Source of the DNA: Alisma plantago-aquatica | Lineage: Eukaryota > Streptophyta > Magnoliopsida > Alismatales > Alismataceae | DNA: 64,000 nucleotides | Reading direction: 5' to 3' | Assembly: GCA_963693085.1 (NCBI GenBank) | Contig: OY856412.1 | Coordinates: 966,081,281 to 966,145,280, forward strand | In this document: piece by piece, positions 25,111-36,211 of the stretch | Layout of the letters: each line of letters starts with the position of its first letter | Position numbering within the stretch: the stretch's first letter is position 1 | Made by a program: the position numbers and the translations under genes | Notes under the pieces: model-generated | The model's database searches: none | What the model was told of the DNA's origin: nothing | The model's input: the letters and a program-made list of their open reading frames with translations, nothing else

Positions 25111-25246
25111 TATATAATTTAGTGATTGTTCATTCTAATTTATACCAATGTACAAGTAATATAAAGAACAATGATTGTTCACTTTCTAGGCCAACAAACA
25201 CATGTGATGTCATTCTTATATATAATAAATGTGTACCACCTATCCC

Positions 25247-25436
25247 ATCATTGAACATCTAATCTCACTAGTAAGTGTATAATGTGTATTGGGTTTTCAA
25301 GAAAATTTTGGCAGCATTTCCCCACTGTTCTCTAAGTACATATGTACTTAGAGAACAAATGGGGAAATGCTACCGAAATTTTCTCGAAAACCCAATACAC
25401 ATTATACACTTACGTCCTAAGTGAGATTAGGTGTTC
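25247..25436. repeat. Long perfect-centre palindrome in CACTA-2
   Basis: Arms of about 94 bases (25247-25340 and 25341-25436) are near-exact reverse complements, meeting at the centre without a spacer (TACATATGTA). The right arm continues into sequence shared with CACTA-3, where only the part from 25361 onward is retained. The left arm is therefore an inverted copy of the normal 5' region. Confidence 0.85.
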
Positions 25437-26189
25437 AAGAACAGTCCCAAACCGGGGACTATCCAAGATTTACTCCTAATGAGTAAATCTTGGACGAGTT
25501 TCTAGGCCAACAAACACAATAATGATATGTAAATCATATCATTAAGAGCATGGTTTCATGTTAGGTCATCATAGGTCATAATAATCCACTAGAATGAGCA
25601 AAAAATGTCTCATGGTGTTAAAATAGCATAAGAGTATTAGATCTTGATTCTAGAGTGTACAAGACATAATAGTAACTACTGATTTTGTGGGGTGATATCA
25701 TTTCATAGGATTTATAGATTCAAATTTAACAAGTGTACAAGTTGCATCATTTTAATACTCCAAAGGTGACTAGTGGGTCATAGCACATAAAAGATGGCAT
25801 TACAAGGAAAGTAAGCAAGCTAGATCAATTAACACTCATCTCAAGGGAACATTAGTTACTGAAGGGACCAAGAAAGAGTGCTTTTAATCACTAGGATCAT
25901 ACAAGTAGCAATGTTGATTAAGTCTATGTGATTAAAGATCAAGCAGTGTAATAAAATAGGGTTTACCTCTATTTGAGCCCTGTCAGGCGTCAGCAGGGAG
26001 AGAGGGTGAGATGGAGGGTAGGCAAGTAGGCAGGCAAGCAGGTGAGCAGGCGACGGGCAGAGAGACGGTGGGCAACAGTAGATGATCAATTAATTCTTGA
26101 AACAATACATAAATAAATACAAATTAGTACCTAAATAAACACAAATCAGTAAATAACTTAATTTAAAAAAAAAATACACCCAACAGCAT

Positions 26190-26600
26190 TGTGCCTTGGC
26201 GCAGCCCAAGCATCACCCAGGCATCCCAGAGGCCTAACTAGGCTGGGCGCCTGGGTTTGGGACCCTAGGTGAATGCTTGGCCGCCTAGGCGTGCCTGGGT
26301 GCCGCCTGGGTAGGTCGACATGTACCTAGGAAAGCGAGCAGGGCGAGGTCGAGGTGAGGTGAGGTCGAGCAGGTGGGCGGCGGCGACACCGGCGAGCTCT
26401 AGGACCGCCGGTGTAGGGCAGGCAGGTATCCGTAGGGCAGGCAGGCAGCGGAGACACCGGCGAGTAGGGAGCGGCGGCGGAGCGGCGCCGGCGTAGAAGG
26501 AGTAGGGAGCGGCGGCGGCGTACAAGCAGCAGCAGCGGCGGGTGGGGGTTGAGTCGGGCGATAGCAGCAGTGGGGGAGAATTCTCGCAATGAAATAGAAG
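26190..26600. other. GC-rich block near the CACTA-2 5' end
   Basis: This is a strongly GC-rich island in an otherwise AT-rich window. It holds CGGCGG-type triplet runs (about 26330-26590) and a stretch of GCCTAGGCG/GCCTGGG palindromes (26190-26310). An analogous CGG-rich island occurs at 54900-55150 in CACTA-3. Open frames here are Pro/Ala/Arg-rich by composition and are not credible genes. It may be a CpG-rich promoter or leader of the minus-strand transcripts. Confidence 0.6.
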
Positions 26601-26639
26601 AAAGGGGAAGAGTCGGGTGATCGTGGGTATTAAGTTCAT

Positions 26640-27086
26640 AAAAGGCATCGGTTGTCTACAAAATCGACACCTAAACATCTTCAACGTCGGTTGATCGTAA
26701 AAACTGACGTCTAATTGGACAATATTTGCCCTAAATTATTTGGCGGGAACCACTATCAGCATCGGTTATCAAAGGATAACCGACACTGTATGTGACACTT
26801 TTCACGCAAATTCTCATCATACATAGGCGTTGGTTTTTATCTAAACAACCGACGCTGTATGTGACACTTTTTCTTTTTGCTCAAAAATTGGATTTCGCGG
26901 GCGATTATAGGCGTCTATTTGGTTTACCTAGCCGACGCTGAATAGAAAGCGGTACCCATGTCTGGCTGGTCTTCGAATATAGACGTCAGACTTACTAAAT
27001 AGCCGACATGGAATGTTATAGGCGTCGGTTTTTGTAAATAACCGACACCCAGAAAAGCGTCATTGAATGCTGTTTTTGTAGTAGTG
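26640..27086. repeat. CACTA-2 right terminus and subterminal repeats
   Basis: The zone contains repeated GGCGTCGGTT/AACCGACGCC motifs, many degenerate, ending in the inverted terminal repeat at 27086. It matches 55220-55676 of CACTA-3. Confidence 0.85.
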
Positions 27087-27089
27087 TAC

Positions 27090-28166
27090 TGACCCTCCTA
27101 CTTCTCCTCAACCACCATTTCTTAATCTCTATCTCTTCATGCTCGTCCACCTAAAAAGGGTGTGGGAAACCCACGGGATGAGATTCCAAATCTCAGCGGG
27201 AGATATAACTCACAACCAACTCTATTATTATTATAGATAAGATAAACTAAGTCGTAGTAAAGTTACAACTATGTGAAACTGGTAATTATTATTAACATGA
27301 AGAGCATTTAATGTATGATTTATGAAACATCTTAATAATTTAAAAAAAATGAAGAACATGTATAATTCCTATCAACAACTTGTATAAAGATCAAGAAAGG
27401 CCTCATACAATGTTTCTATATTTTGATCCTATACAATTATACTACACGGCTGATTATGTATTTTATTATGCCCCGAGGATTTGAGTCGTACCACTCGAAT
27501 CCCACCGACCACTTGATAAGTCAAAATCGGTGCCATACAAGGTCTAATGGAAGATTAGGAATCCACAACCTCACCACACCTCTTGGTCAGCACAAAAGAA
27601 AACACCGCTAAGACATATCAGTCAACTACAACAATGACATATAGTGAAATTTAGGGATCGACTCACACATGGCCATCCACATATACAATCATAACTAGCC
27701 CACCTTGGTACAAGTTCGAAGCTAGACGAATAGGCTCATGCATGGTGTTCTAACAAGAAGGAGTGGCACACGCATGGCAATCCATTCCACAACGAGATCA
27801 ACTCACACATTGTCGTCTTACATATCTTGTAGTTAAGGATACAAGGAATTACTCAACTTTTACCCCACATATTAAAAAATATGCGCTCTGAGTTAAACTC
27901 ATTTCACCATCCAATAATTGTTGACACTGAATGGATCTATGGCATAGGGCAAGATACAATATTAAGTTCCACTCCATTAATTAGGTTATTTAAGCATCTT
28001 TCAACATCAATAAAGTTACAAAGTACAACCTCTAAACAAAATCTACATAAACAAGGGTATGACACATCACCAGAACATACTGGAGCACATAAGGTGAGAT
28101 CTCATCACTTCATGTTTATTTTTCAACCAGTGTCCAACAAAAGGACCATATATCTTGGGGTGACAA
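27090..28166 (-). repeat. Gypsy-B left LTR, segment 2 of 3
   Basis: This stretch is homologous to 57407-58473 of the right LTR. It starts just after the CACTA-2 duplication and ends at GACAA, the target site of Copia-C. It contains no gene. Confidence 0.92.
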
Positions 28167-28880
28167 TGTTGGTATATATATGCCCATAGAGCCATCCCAA
28201 GCGATTGCATGGAGTAAGATATTAATTAATAAAGTAATGCAATTATTTGGTTAATTAAGGAATTCCAAAATATTCTAATTAATCCATGAACGTTTTAATT
28301 AACGTAGTATTTCTATTTACCGATGAGTTTAGGAAACCCTACTTCCCTTTGTCTCCTATTTAAAGGAGGTTGACAGCCGATATCTATATAAGATATCGAG
28401 AGAGGCTTTTTAGTTTACGCTCACGTATGTAAACCCTAGCCGTCACCGTCCTTTGGAGAGAAAGGAGAGCAACGCGCCGCTAGCACGCCACCGCACAGAG
28501 ATGACTCCTTCCCTCCGGCTTAGGAAGCGCGACGTGGAGTTCCAGTCCATCCGTGTAGATGAAGTAGAGACGCAGACGCTGAGATGCCTGTGTTCAGAGG
28601 ACATCTATGACCATCTGTACATGCTACGAGCGGCGTACATCATCGCACGAAAGGAGCGCCACCAGATCTTCCTGTGATAGTGAACGGGAGAGAAGTTCCG
28701 TCCATGTAGGCCAGCATCGTTGCACATCTTTGTATAGTGGGACATCACTGGACTTGCTCTGTGATAAGGTATATCCCGCAAACACTCCTTCCAAATACAC
28801 TGTTGTCGATGAGATCCTATTTTGGTTTGAGTGAAAGTTTGTTGCTTCCACCGCGAATGTTTTCTCCATAAAACCTAGTA
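28167..28880 (+). repeat. Copia-C 5' LTR
   Basis: It is 714 bases long and aligns with the 3' LTR at 35518-36206, the main difference being a gap of about 25 bases near 28470-28500. A TATA-like CTATATAAGAT lies near 28384-28394. It ends directly before the primer-binding site. Confidence 0.93.
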
Positions 28881-28881
28881 G

Positions 28882-28893
28882 TGGTATCAGAGC
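28882..28893 (+). promoter_or_regulatory. Copia-C primer-binding site
   Basis: The sequence TGGTATCAGAGC is complementary to the 3' end of plant initiator methionyl tRNA, the usual copia minus-strand primer. It lies one base after the 5' LTR. Confidence 0.9.
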
Positions 28894-30400
28894 AGCGTCG
28901 ATCTATGATGTATTTGGATTCATTTTGATATGATCGAATCGCTGTATACTATTTTCTATGTTGCATGCGATGCGAATTAAAACTGCTAATGTGCAAATCT
29001 AAACCTAATTCCACATACACTGCAGGCTTTTGTTTTTGACATTTCAGATGGGGTTGACTAGGGAAAATATTGATATCCCCGCACAGGGGCGCTGCCCCTG
29101 TGTACCCCGCATAGTCTGTGCCTGTGATTCAAAAATTTAATTAATGGGGAATGTCCCGCATTAAAAGTACTGCATTTTTAATATGTATATATGTATATGT
29201 AGATATACCTATGATAACATACACGTCGCCATTAAAAAAATTGTTTTATGTGGTGAGTGCATGCATAGTTATGGCCTAGTATCCCCTTTTGTGAATGTTG
29301 TGAATGAATGTGTATGTCAATCTTGTGGATATATTTGTTTGTGAATGCTATGGATGTATAATGATTGCATATGGATCCTTTGTATAAAGTATTCGACTTG
29401 CATGCCAAGCCTCATCTCTTATTTCAATGTGTAATTAATTATTTTATTTTATATTTGTACTCATATGATGTAATAGAGATAGGATTAGTTTTAGTCTTTG
29501 TAAACTTGTTGTAAGGAGGCCACTTGAAGATCCAACTCCAAGGAGTGTCCATGGATAAGCAACAAGAAGATCCAATTCCAAGAAGCAACTTGAAGTTCCA
29601 ACCTCACGAAGCATCCATGAAGTTGTTCATTGTAATGCTGATCATTACAGGCTTACAGGTTGATTCACAGGTGTTGCATGAGATGTATAAGACCATAGGT
29701 GGACCGTAATTCTTTGTTTCTCTAAAGTATTACAATAGTATGACCATAACCGATGTATTTGTGTTTGTGTTTGCTTGTCTATTGTTTGTGGTTGTGTATA
29801 TAGTAGTATATGATACATACTATAAGTATGTGGTGTTTGGATATGTATATGTATTAATAAAACCCCTCAATTAATAATATTAAGTTTTAGTTGCCTTCCA
29901 CAAAACAACACACATGAAAAGCTTGATCGACTTTGTGTGGGCACGCCTCCACGTGGTACACTATCTATCTCATGGAAGTGTGATGGTGGGTGTGTGGGTC
30001 TGCCTCCGTAGGGTGCACACTCATCATGTTAGCTTATGGGTTGGACTTAACTAGGGAACCTTGATAGGATCAAGTACCTAGAGGCACACAAATGCATCAT
30101 GGAAAGGAGTTGTGCATGATCATTTATCCAAGAGTTGTATATGATGAAATTGGCAAAAGTTGCCTACCTTAGTATTTGGACTTTGACGCCGGCATTGGTT
30201 GGGCATTGATCCAATTATTTTGGATCTTAGCTCACTAGAAGGTTGTGCGTTGTAATCTTCTGAGTTGATAGTTAGGGCTATCAATTTGAATAAAATAGTG
30301 GGAGTGTAATTAAATAAAGACCTAATTAATCTTGTTTATCAAATCTTTACAAGTCAAAATGTTTTGGACTAAATGCAAATTTTTCTTTTATATCAATCAA
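28894..30400 (+). other. Copia-C untranslated leader
   Basis: The 1.5 kb between the primer-binding site and the gag start has no copia-like frame. A short open stretch at 29524-29709 contains near-repeated AAGATCCAA.TCCAAG motifs and is not recognised. Confidence 0.6.
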
Positions 30401-33400
30401 ATGGCAAACAACACTCACACTTTCTCATTGCGATCGGTCCTTGAGAAGGACAAACTTACCGGAACCAACTTTCAAAACTGGTTTAGGACGCTGAGAATTG
30501 TTCTCACACATGAACGTAAGCTCTATGTCCTTAAAACACCAGATCCAGTAGAACCCACCGTAAATGTGCCCAAGGCTGAAAAGGATGCTTACAAGAAGCA
30601 CCTTGATGATGTCATGGATGTCAAGTGCCTGATGTTGTGCTCAATATACTATGATTTGCAAGAGCAGCATGAGAACATGAATGTCATGGAGATGGTAACA
30701 CATCTCAAGAACATGTATCAACATCAAGCAAGATAGGAGAGATATGATGTCTCAAAGGCTTTGTTCAGAAGCAAGATGAAAGAGGGGGACTCAATTGGAA
30801 CCCATACACTCACTTTGATTGGGTATGTGGAAAGCCTATCCAAGCTTGGATTTCCCCTAGGTCAAGAGTTGGCCACTGATGTGATTCTACAATCGTTGCC
30901 TAAATCATATAGTCATTTTGTCATGAACTACAACATGAACAATCTTGACAAGCTGTTGTTAGAATTGTTGGGCATGTTGAGGACAGCTGAAGCACAGATG
31001 AAGAAAGGCAAGCCTAAGTTTGTGATGATGATCAGCAAGACAAAGGGAAAGTCAAAAGGCAAAGGCAAGGTTAAGAAAAGTTCTAAAGCCAGGTAGAATC
31101 CAAAGTCATCCACGTTCAAAGCTAAAGGTGGGATATCCACAGAAGGCAGTTGTCACCATTGTCACCAGGCTGGACATTTGAAAAGAAACTATCCTCTCTA
31201 CTTGGAGGAACTGAGGAAGAAGAAGTAGGGGATAGAGATCTCCACTTCAGGTATATATGTTATTGAGATAAACTTAAATACTTCTTCATCATGGATACTG
31301 GATACCGGATGTGGATCTCACATATGTTCTAATATGAAGGATCTGATAAGAAGTAAGCCTTTACGAAAGGACCAAGTCGAGCTACGGGTCACTAATGGAG
31401 CAAGAGTTTCTGCCACCGCAATTGGAGTTATTAGTTTATCTTTGCCTACGAGCCTTGTAATAGAATTAGAGAATTGCTATTATGTACCTACCATTAATAG
31501 AAATATTATTTTTGTATCTTGTATGGACAAGAGTGGATTTGAATTTCACATTAAGAATGGAATTATTTCTATTTCTAAAGATGAGATCTTTTATGGAAAT
31601 GTCCCTATGTCTTATGGTATCTAATTGTTAGAACTTGAGACTAGAATATACAACATAAATAATAAAAGGTTAAAACTTGACAACTCAAACAAAACATTCT
31701 TATGGCATTGTCGTCTTGGGTACATAAATGAAAAGCGCATATCTAGACTCCATAAGGATGGTTATCTAGACTCTTTTGATTTTGAATCATTAGAGACATA
31801 TGAGGCATGTTTATTAGGGAAGATGACCAAGACTCCTTTCACTGGACACAGTGAGAGAGCCAGTGATCTACTAGGGCTCATACATACTGATGTATGTGGA
31901 CCTTTTAGATCAAATGCTAGAGCAGGCTATCAATACTTCATTACCTTCACTGATGACCCCAGTAGGTATGGCTATGTATATCTTATGAAACACAAGTTGG
32001 AAACTCTTGAAATGTTCAAGACTTTCATGAATGAAGTAGAGAAGCAACTTGGTAAGAGTATTAAAGCACTCCGTTCAGATCAAGGTGGCGAATACTTAAG
32101 CCAAGAGTTTGAGGAACTTCTGAGAGACCGTGGTATTGTATCACAATGGACTCCACCTAGTACACCACAACATAATGGTGTGTCAGAAAGAAGGAATCGT
32201 ACATTATTAGACATGGTACAATCAATGATGAGTTCAACCAAACTTCCAATATCGTTCTGGGGATATGCTCTTGAAACTACAATGTTTACACTTAACCGTG
32301 TACCTTCCAAATCGATTTAAAAGACACCATATGAGATATGGAATGGGAATCGTCCCAATTTGTCTATGTTAAAGATTTGGGGATGTGAATCTTATGTTAG
32401 GAAATAATTTCCTAAAAAGCTTGGACCCAAATCTGAAAAATGCTATTTTGTTGGATACCCTAAGGAAACTCGGGGATACTACTTCTACACACCAACTGAC
32501 AACAAAGTGTTTTTTGCTAGGACTGGTGTATTTCTTGAAAAGGAATTTATTTCCAAAGGAATTAGTGGGAGGAATGTAGAGCTCGAGGAAGTTCAAGACC
32601 AACAAGAAAACAGAGAACCTGAGGAGGTACATAAGGAACATGAAGACTCACAAATTGTTGTGAAATTTTAAGTTCCAAATGTAACACATGAACCTCGTAG
32701 GTCTAGTAGGACACAACTTGAGCATGAGAGATTTGGATTTCTCACGACTCAAGACAGTGACGAATTGGGAATAGCAGATGAGCCTACTTCCTATCTAGAA
32801 ACTACTAAGGGACCAAAATCTGAGAAATGGCTCAAAGCCATGAGATATGAGATGGAATCCATGTACACCAACAAGGTATGGACCTTGGTGGATCCACCCG
32901 AAGGGGTAAAACCCATAGGGTGTAAGTGTGTCTTCAAGAAGAAGACTGACATGGATGGAAATGTTCAAACCTATAAAGGTAGATTGGTTGCAAAAGGATT
33001 CCGTCAAATTCAAGGTGTTGATTATGATGAGATCTTCTCACCATTTGCCATGGTTAAATCCATCAGGATCATGCTTGCCATTGAAGCTTATCATGAATTA
33101 TGAGATTTGGTAGATGGATGTTAAAACAACATTCCTTAATGGGAATTTACTCGAGGATGTGTACATGACACATCCTGAGGGTTTTATCGATCCAAAGGAA
33201 GCCAATAAAGTTTGTAAGCTACAAAGGTCAATCTATAGATTGAAGCAAGCATCTCGGAGCTAGAATCTATGTTTTGATGAAGTTGTCAAAAAGTTTGGCT
33301 TTATTCAAAATGAAGATGAACCTTGTGCTTACAAAAGGGTTAGTGGGAGCACAATCATATTTCTCATATTGTATGTGGATGACATACTATTGATGGGAAA

Positions 33401-34361
33401 TGACATCCCCACTCTTCAGATAGTAAAAGGTTGGCTAGGGAAGACCTTCTCTATGAAGGATTTAGGTGAAACATCCTATATACTAGGGATCAAGATCTAT
33501 AGAGATAGATCTAAAAGGCTTCTAGGCCTAAGCCAGAACACATATATTGACAAGGTGCTAAAGAAGTTTAGCATGGAGGGTTCTAAGAGAGGTAAATTGC
33601 CCATGTCCCATGGGGTTGCGATCTCTAAAGCCTAGTGTCCTAGTTCATGTGATGAACGGGTACGCATGAGTAAGATTCCATATGCATCAGCAATTGGATC
33701 TATAATGTACGCAATGTTATTTACTCGTCTTGATGTGTTGTATGCTTTGAGCATGACGAGCCAGTATCAGTCAGATCCAGGTGAATGTCACTGGACAACC
33801 GTAAAGAACATCCTAAAGTACTTGAGAAGGACTAAGGATCAATTCTTGGTATACAGTGGTGAGGAAGAGCTTGTGGTAAAGGGTTACACCAATGCTAGCT
33901 TCCAAACTGACAAAGATGACTACAGATCACAATCTGGATTTGCATTTTTCCTGAACAATGGAGCTGTGAGCTGGAAGAGTTCCAAGCAAGAGACAGTTGT
34001 GGATTTTACAACAGAGGCTGAATATATTGCCGCATCTAATGCTGTAAAGGAAGTTGTGTGGATCAAGAAGTTCATTTCTGAACTTGGAGTGGTTCCAAGC
34101 GCTGGTGATGCAATTGAGTTGTTTTGCGACAACAACGGAGAAATTGCACACGCTAAAGAACCAAGATCGCACCAACGTTCCAAACATATTATATGACATT
34201 TCCATCTCATACGAGAGATCATACAATGAGGAGATTTGAAGATTTGCAGAGTACCTACAGAAAGCAATGTGGCTGAACCGCTCACAAAAGCACTTTCACA
34301 ACAGAAACATGATGGACATGTTCGATCACTTGGATTGAGATTCATGAGTGATTGGGTATAA
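30401..34361 (+). pseudogene. Copia-C gag-pol polyprotein, broken
   Basis: Gag starts at ATG 30401 (MANNTHTFSLRSVL). A nucleocapsid knuckle near 31150 reads CHHCHQAGHLKRNYP, with Tyr at the last Cys position. Protease follows with WILDTGCGSHIC (31300), then the integrase zinc region (WHCRLGY, Tyr where His is expected) and core (HTDVCGPF; SDQGGEYLSQEF; TPQHNGVSERRN). RT (KCVFKKKTDMDGN; YVDDILLMGN at 33375) and RNase H (TEAEYIAASNAVKEVVW) complete the polyprotein, which ends at TAA 34359. In-frame stops include 30734, 31094, 31622, 32318 and 34194, and there is a frameshift near 33100. It is inactive. Confidence 0.93.
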
Positions 34362-35517
34362 GTGCGAGTGGGAATCTGTTGGTATGTATGCCCATAGAGA
34401 CTATCATTTGATGATTGTAATGGGATACTATGTAAATGATTTGTAATAATACATTGATCATATCAATAAAGCAAAGTTTCCAATCTATATGTTTGTGTTT
34501 TATATTGTGAGATGACCATAATACTTATAGATGTCTATAGAATAATATAGTCAATGACATATGTCTTTGGGTTGATGACCGGAACAGTGAGATCATATGT
34601 ATGCTAAGAGTATGTATTCTTGTTTTTTCCCTAATCAGTTGTTATTGTGGAAATATCCATAGACATCAATAACACATAAGATTAGAATGTATGTTGGTTG
34701 ATGGAAGAATCTCATTATCCATGATATGGAGATATCAAACCAAATACATAAATACTTGTTAGAGAACAGTGTATCGGATAGACCCATCTTGAGAGTGACA
34801 CATGGATACCATGATTGGTAGTTAGAGTCACATCTCATAATGATGGTGGTGATTGTGGTTCTTAGACCTGAAGTCACTACACTTATCACATGTCGTTCAA
34901 TGTACTTTGACATCATCTACCGTGGTCTTGAATAAGAAATGCCATAAATATGGTGCTTGGGTGCACTGTGACACATGGGGATGACTTTGAGTGATGTAGA
35001 TAGAATTTGTCCTTCCTACGGGAGTTTGATATTCCATCCACTTGATAAGTGAGACTGGGAAATGCATAGCCATGCTGATGTGAGTCAATATGTGATATTG
35101 AGCTTTCATATATCTCAGACAGTCTGCTCTAGTTCAAGGAACATGGATTGAACGTTGAAAAGGATAACAATTCCATGACTCAAGTTCAATCCAGATATCA
35201 GTGACAAAGGAACTATACAATCACTATAACACCAGTCATGAATGATAGGTTAAGTTGTTCTCCAACTTCTCCAATTACTTGGGTGGCAATGAAGTCTTTC
35301 TAGATACTGATCATTGCTTGTGAAATCATAATATGATTATGGATATCACTGCCAACATAATTTGGAGCCTACCGGGTCACACACATAGGATGTGTTAGAA
35401 TAGGAGTATAATTGTGGATTTGATTGGAATTTCTTCGAATCACATTGATTACTAAAATGTTTATGTAATCGATTAGAATAATATTGGAGTGACTGGCTCT
35501 AAGTGCAAGTGGGAGTC
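34362..35517 (+). other. Copia-C extra segment between pol and 3' LTR, with duplicated LTR start
   Basis: A polypurine tract and LTR-like start (GTGGGAATCTGTTGGTATG) at 34367-34387 closely match the true pair at 35507-35527. The 1.14 kb between them is homologous to the U3-like part of the Copia-A LTR (14240-15288, minus). It has no coding frame and no counterpart in the 5' LTR of Copia-C. Confidence 0.75.
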
Positions 35518-36206
35518 TGTTGGTATATATATGCCCATAGATCCATTCCAACCAATTACATGGAGTCAGATATTAATTAATCAATTAATGAAATTATTTG
35601 GTTAATTAATGAATTCCAGAATATTCTAATTAATCCATGAGTGTTTTAATTAACGTAGTGTTTCTATTTACCGATGGGTTTCAGAAACCCTACTTCCCTT
35701 CGTCTCCTATTTAAAGGAGGTTGATGGCCGATATCTATATAAGATATCAATAGAGGATTTTCAGTTTACGCTCACGTACGTAAACCCTAGCCGTCACCGT
35801 CCTTAGAAGAGAAAGGAGAGAAACACAAGAATCTTTCCGACCGGCTTAGGAATCATGACATGGAGTTCCAGTCCATCCGCGTGGGCGAAGTAGAGACGCA
35901 GACACTGAGACACATGCATTCAGAGGACATCTACGACCATATATACGCGCTACGAGCGGCGTACATCATCACACGAAAGGAGCGCCACCGGACCTTCCTA
36001 CGACAGTGAATGGGAGAGAAGTTCCATCTGTGTAGGCCAGCGTCGTTGCACATCTTTGTGCAGTGGGACATCTCCAGACTTGCTCCGCGATAAGGTATAT
36101 CCCACAAACACTCCTTCCAAATACGCTGTTGTTGATGAGATCCTGTTTCAGTTTGAGTGGAATTTTGTTGCTTCCTCCGCGCATGTTTTCTCCACAAAAC
36201 CCTATA
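35518..36206 (+). repeat. Copia-C 3' LTR
   Basis: It is 689 bases long, preceded by the polypurine-like AAGTGCAAGTGGGAGTC, and aligns with the 5' LTR. A TATA-like CTATATAAGAT is near 35734-35744. Confidence 0.93.
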
Positions 36207-36211
36207 GAAAA

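Larger units (their letters stand above)
24792..26639. other. CACTA-2 5' region upstream of the transposase
   Basis: This 1.8-kb non-coding stretch contains two direct copies of a ~78-base segment (24838-24915 and 25402-25480), each with a small hairpin (AGTCCC..GGGACT). Between them are a foreign-looking Ulp1 exon fragment on the plus strand and a ~94-bp-arm palindrome, both listed separately. It ends with a GC-rich block (about 26190-26600). It is probably promoter and leader DNA of the minus-strand genes, modified by rearrangement. Confidence 0.6.
17248..27086 (-). mobile_element. CACTA-2: full-length En/Spm-type CACTA transposon (9839 bp)
   Basis: The left end is CACTACTACAGAATCC at 17248; the right end is TTTTTGTAGTAGTG at 27086, whose complement is CACTACTACAAAAAC. 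Both are flanked by TAC (17245-17247 and 27087-27089), a 3-bp target duplication as expected for CACTA elements. The unoccupied site is seen in the other LTR of Gypsy-B at 57404-57406 (TAT). The element has a TNP2-like transposase (21542-24791), a transposase/Ulp1 gene (17933-21404) and long subterminal repeat zones. Both genes carry stops, so it is structurally complete but coding-defective. Confidence 0.95.
28167..36206 (+). mobile_element. Copia-C: Ty1-copia LTR retrotransposon (8040 bp)
   Basis: LTRs at 28167-28880 and 35518-36206 both begin TGTTGGTATATATATGCCC and end in TA. The flanking 5-bp sequences are GACAA (28162-28166) and GAAAA (36207-36211), and the unoccupied site in the other Gypsy-B LTR is GTCAA (58469-58473). 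A primer-binding site follows the 5' LTR. Gag, protease, integrase, RT and RNase H are in copia order between 30401 and 34361, all with stops. An extra 1.14-kb segment (34378-35517) lies before the 3' LTR. The structure is complete and the coding part is dead. Confidence 0.95.

Noticed and set aside
26265..26684. 139- and 87-residue Pro/Ala/Arg-rich frames
   Set aside because: They arise from a CGG-rich island, overlap each other in several frames, and have no domain. The same happens at 54876-55232.
28453..28834. Frames in the Copia-C LTR (74 and 75 residues)
   Set aside because: Part of the LTR R/U5-like region. The other LTR has a gap of about 25 bases here, so no shared protein is maintained.
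34378..36206. A single long 3' LTR for Copia-C starting at 34378
   Set aside because: The 5' LTR has only the part equal to 35518-36206, and the empty-site comparison places the left border at 28167. The extra segment is reported as a finding instead.
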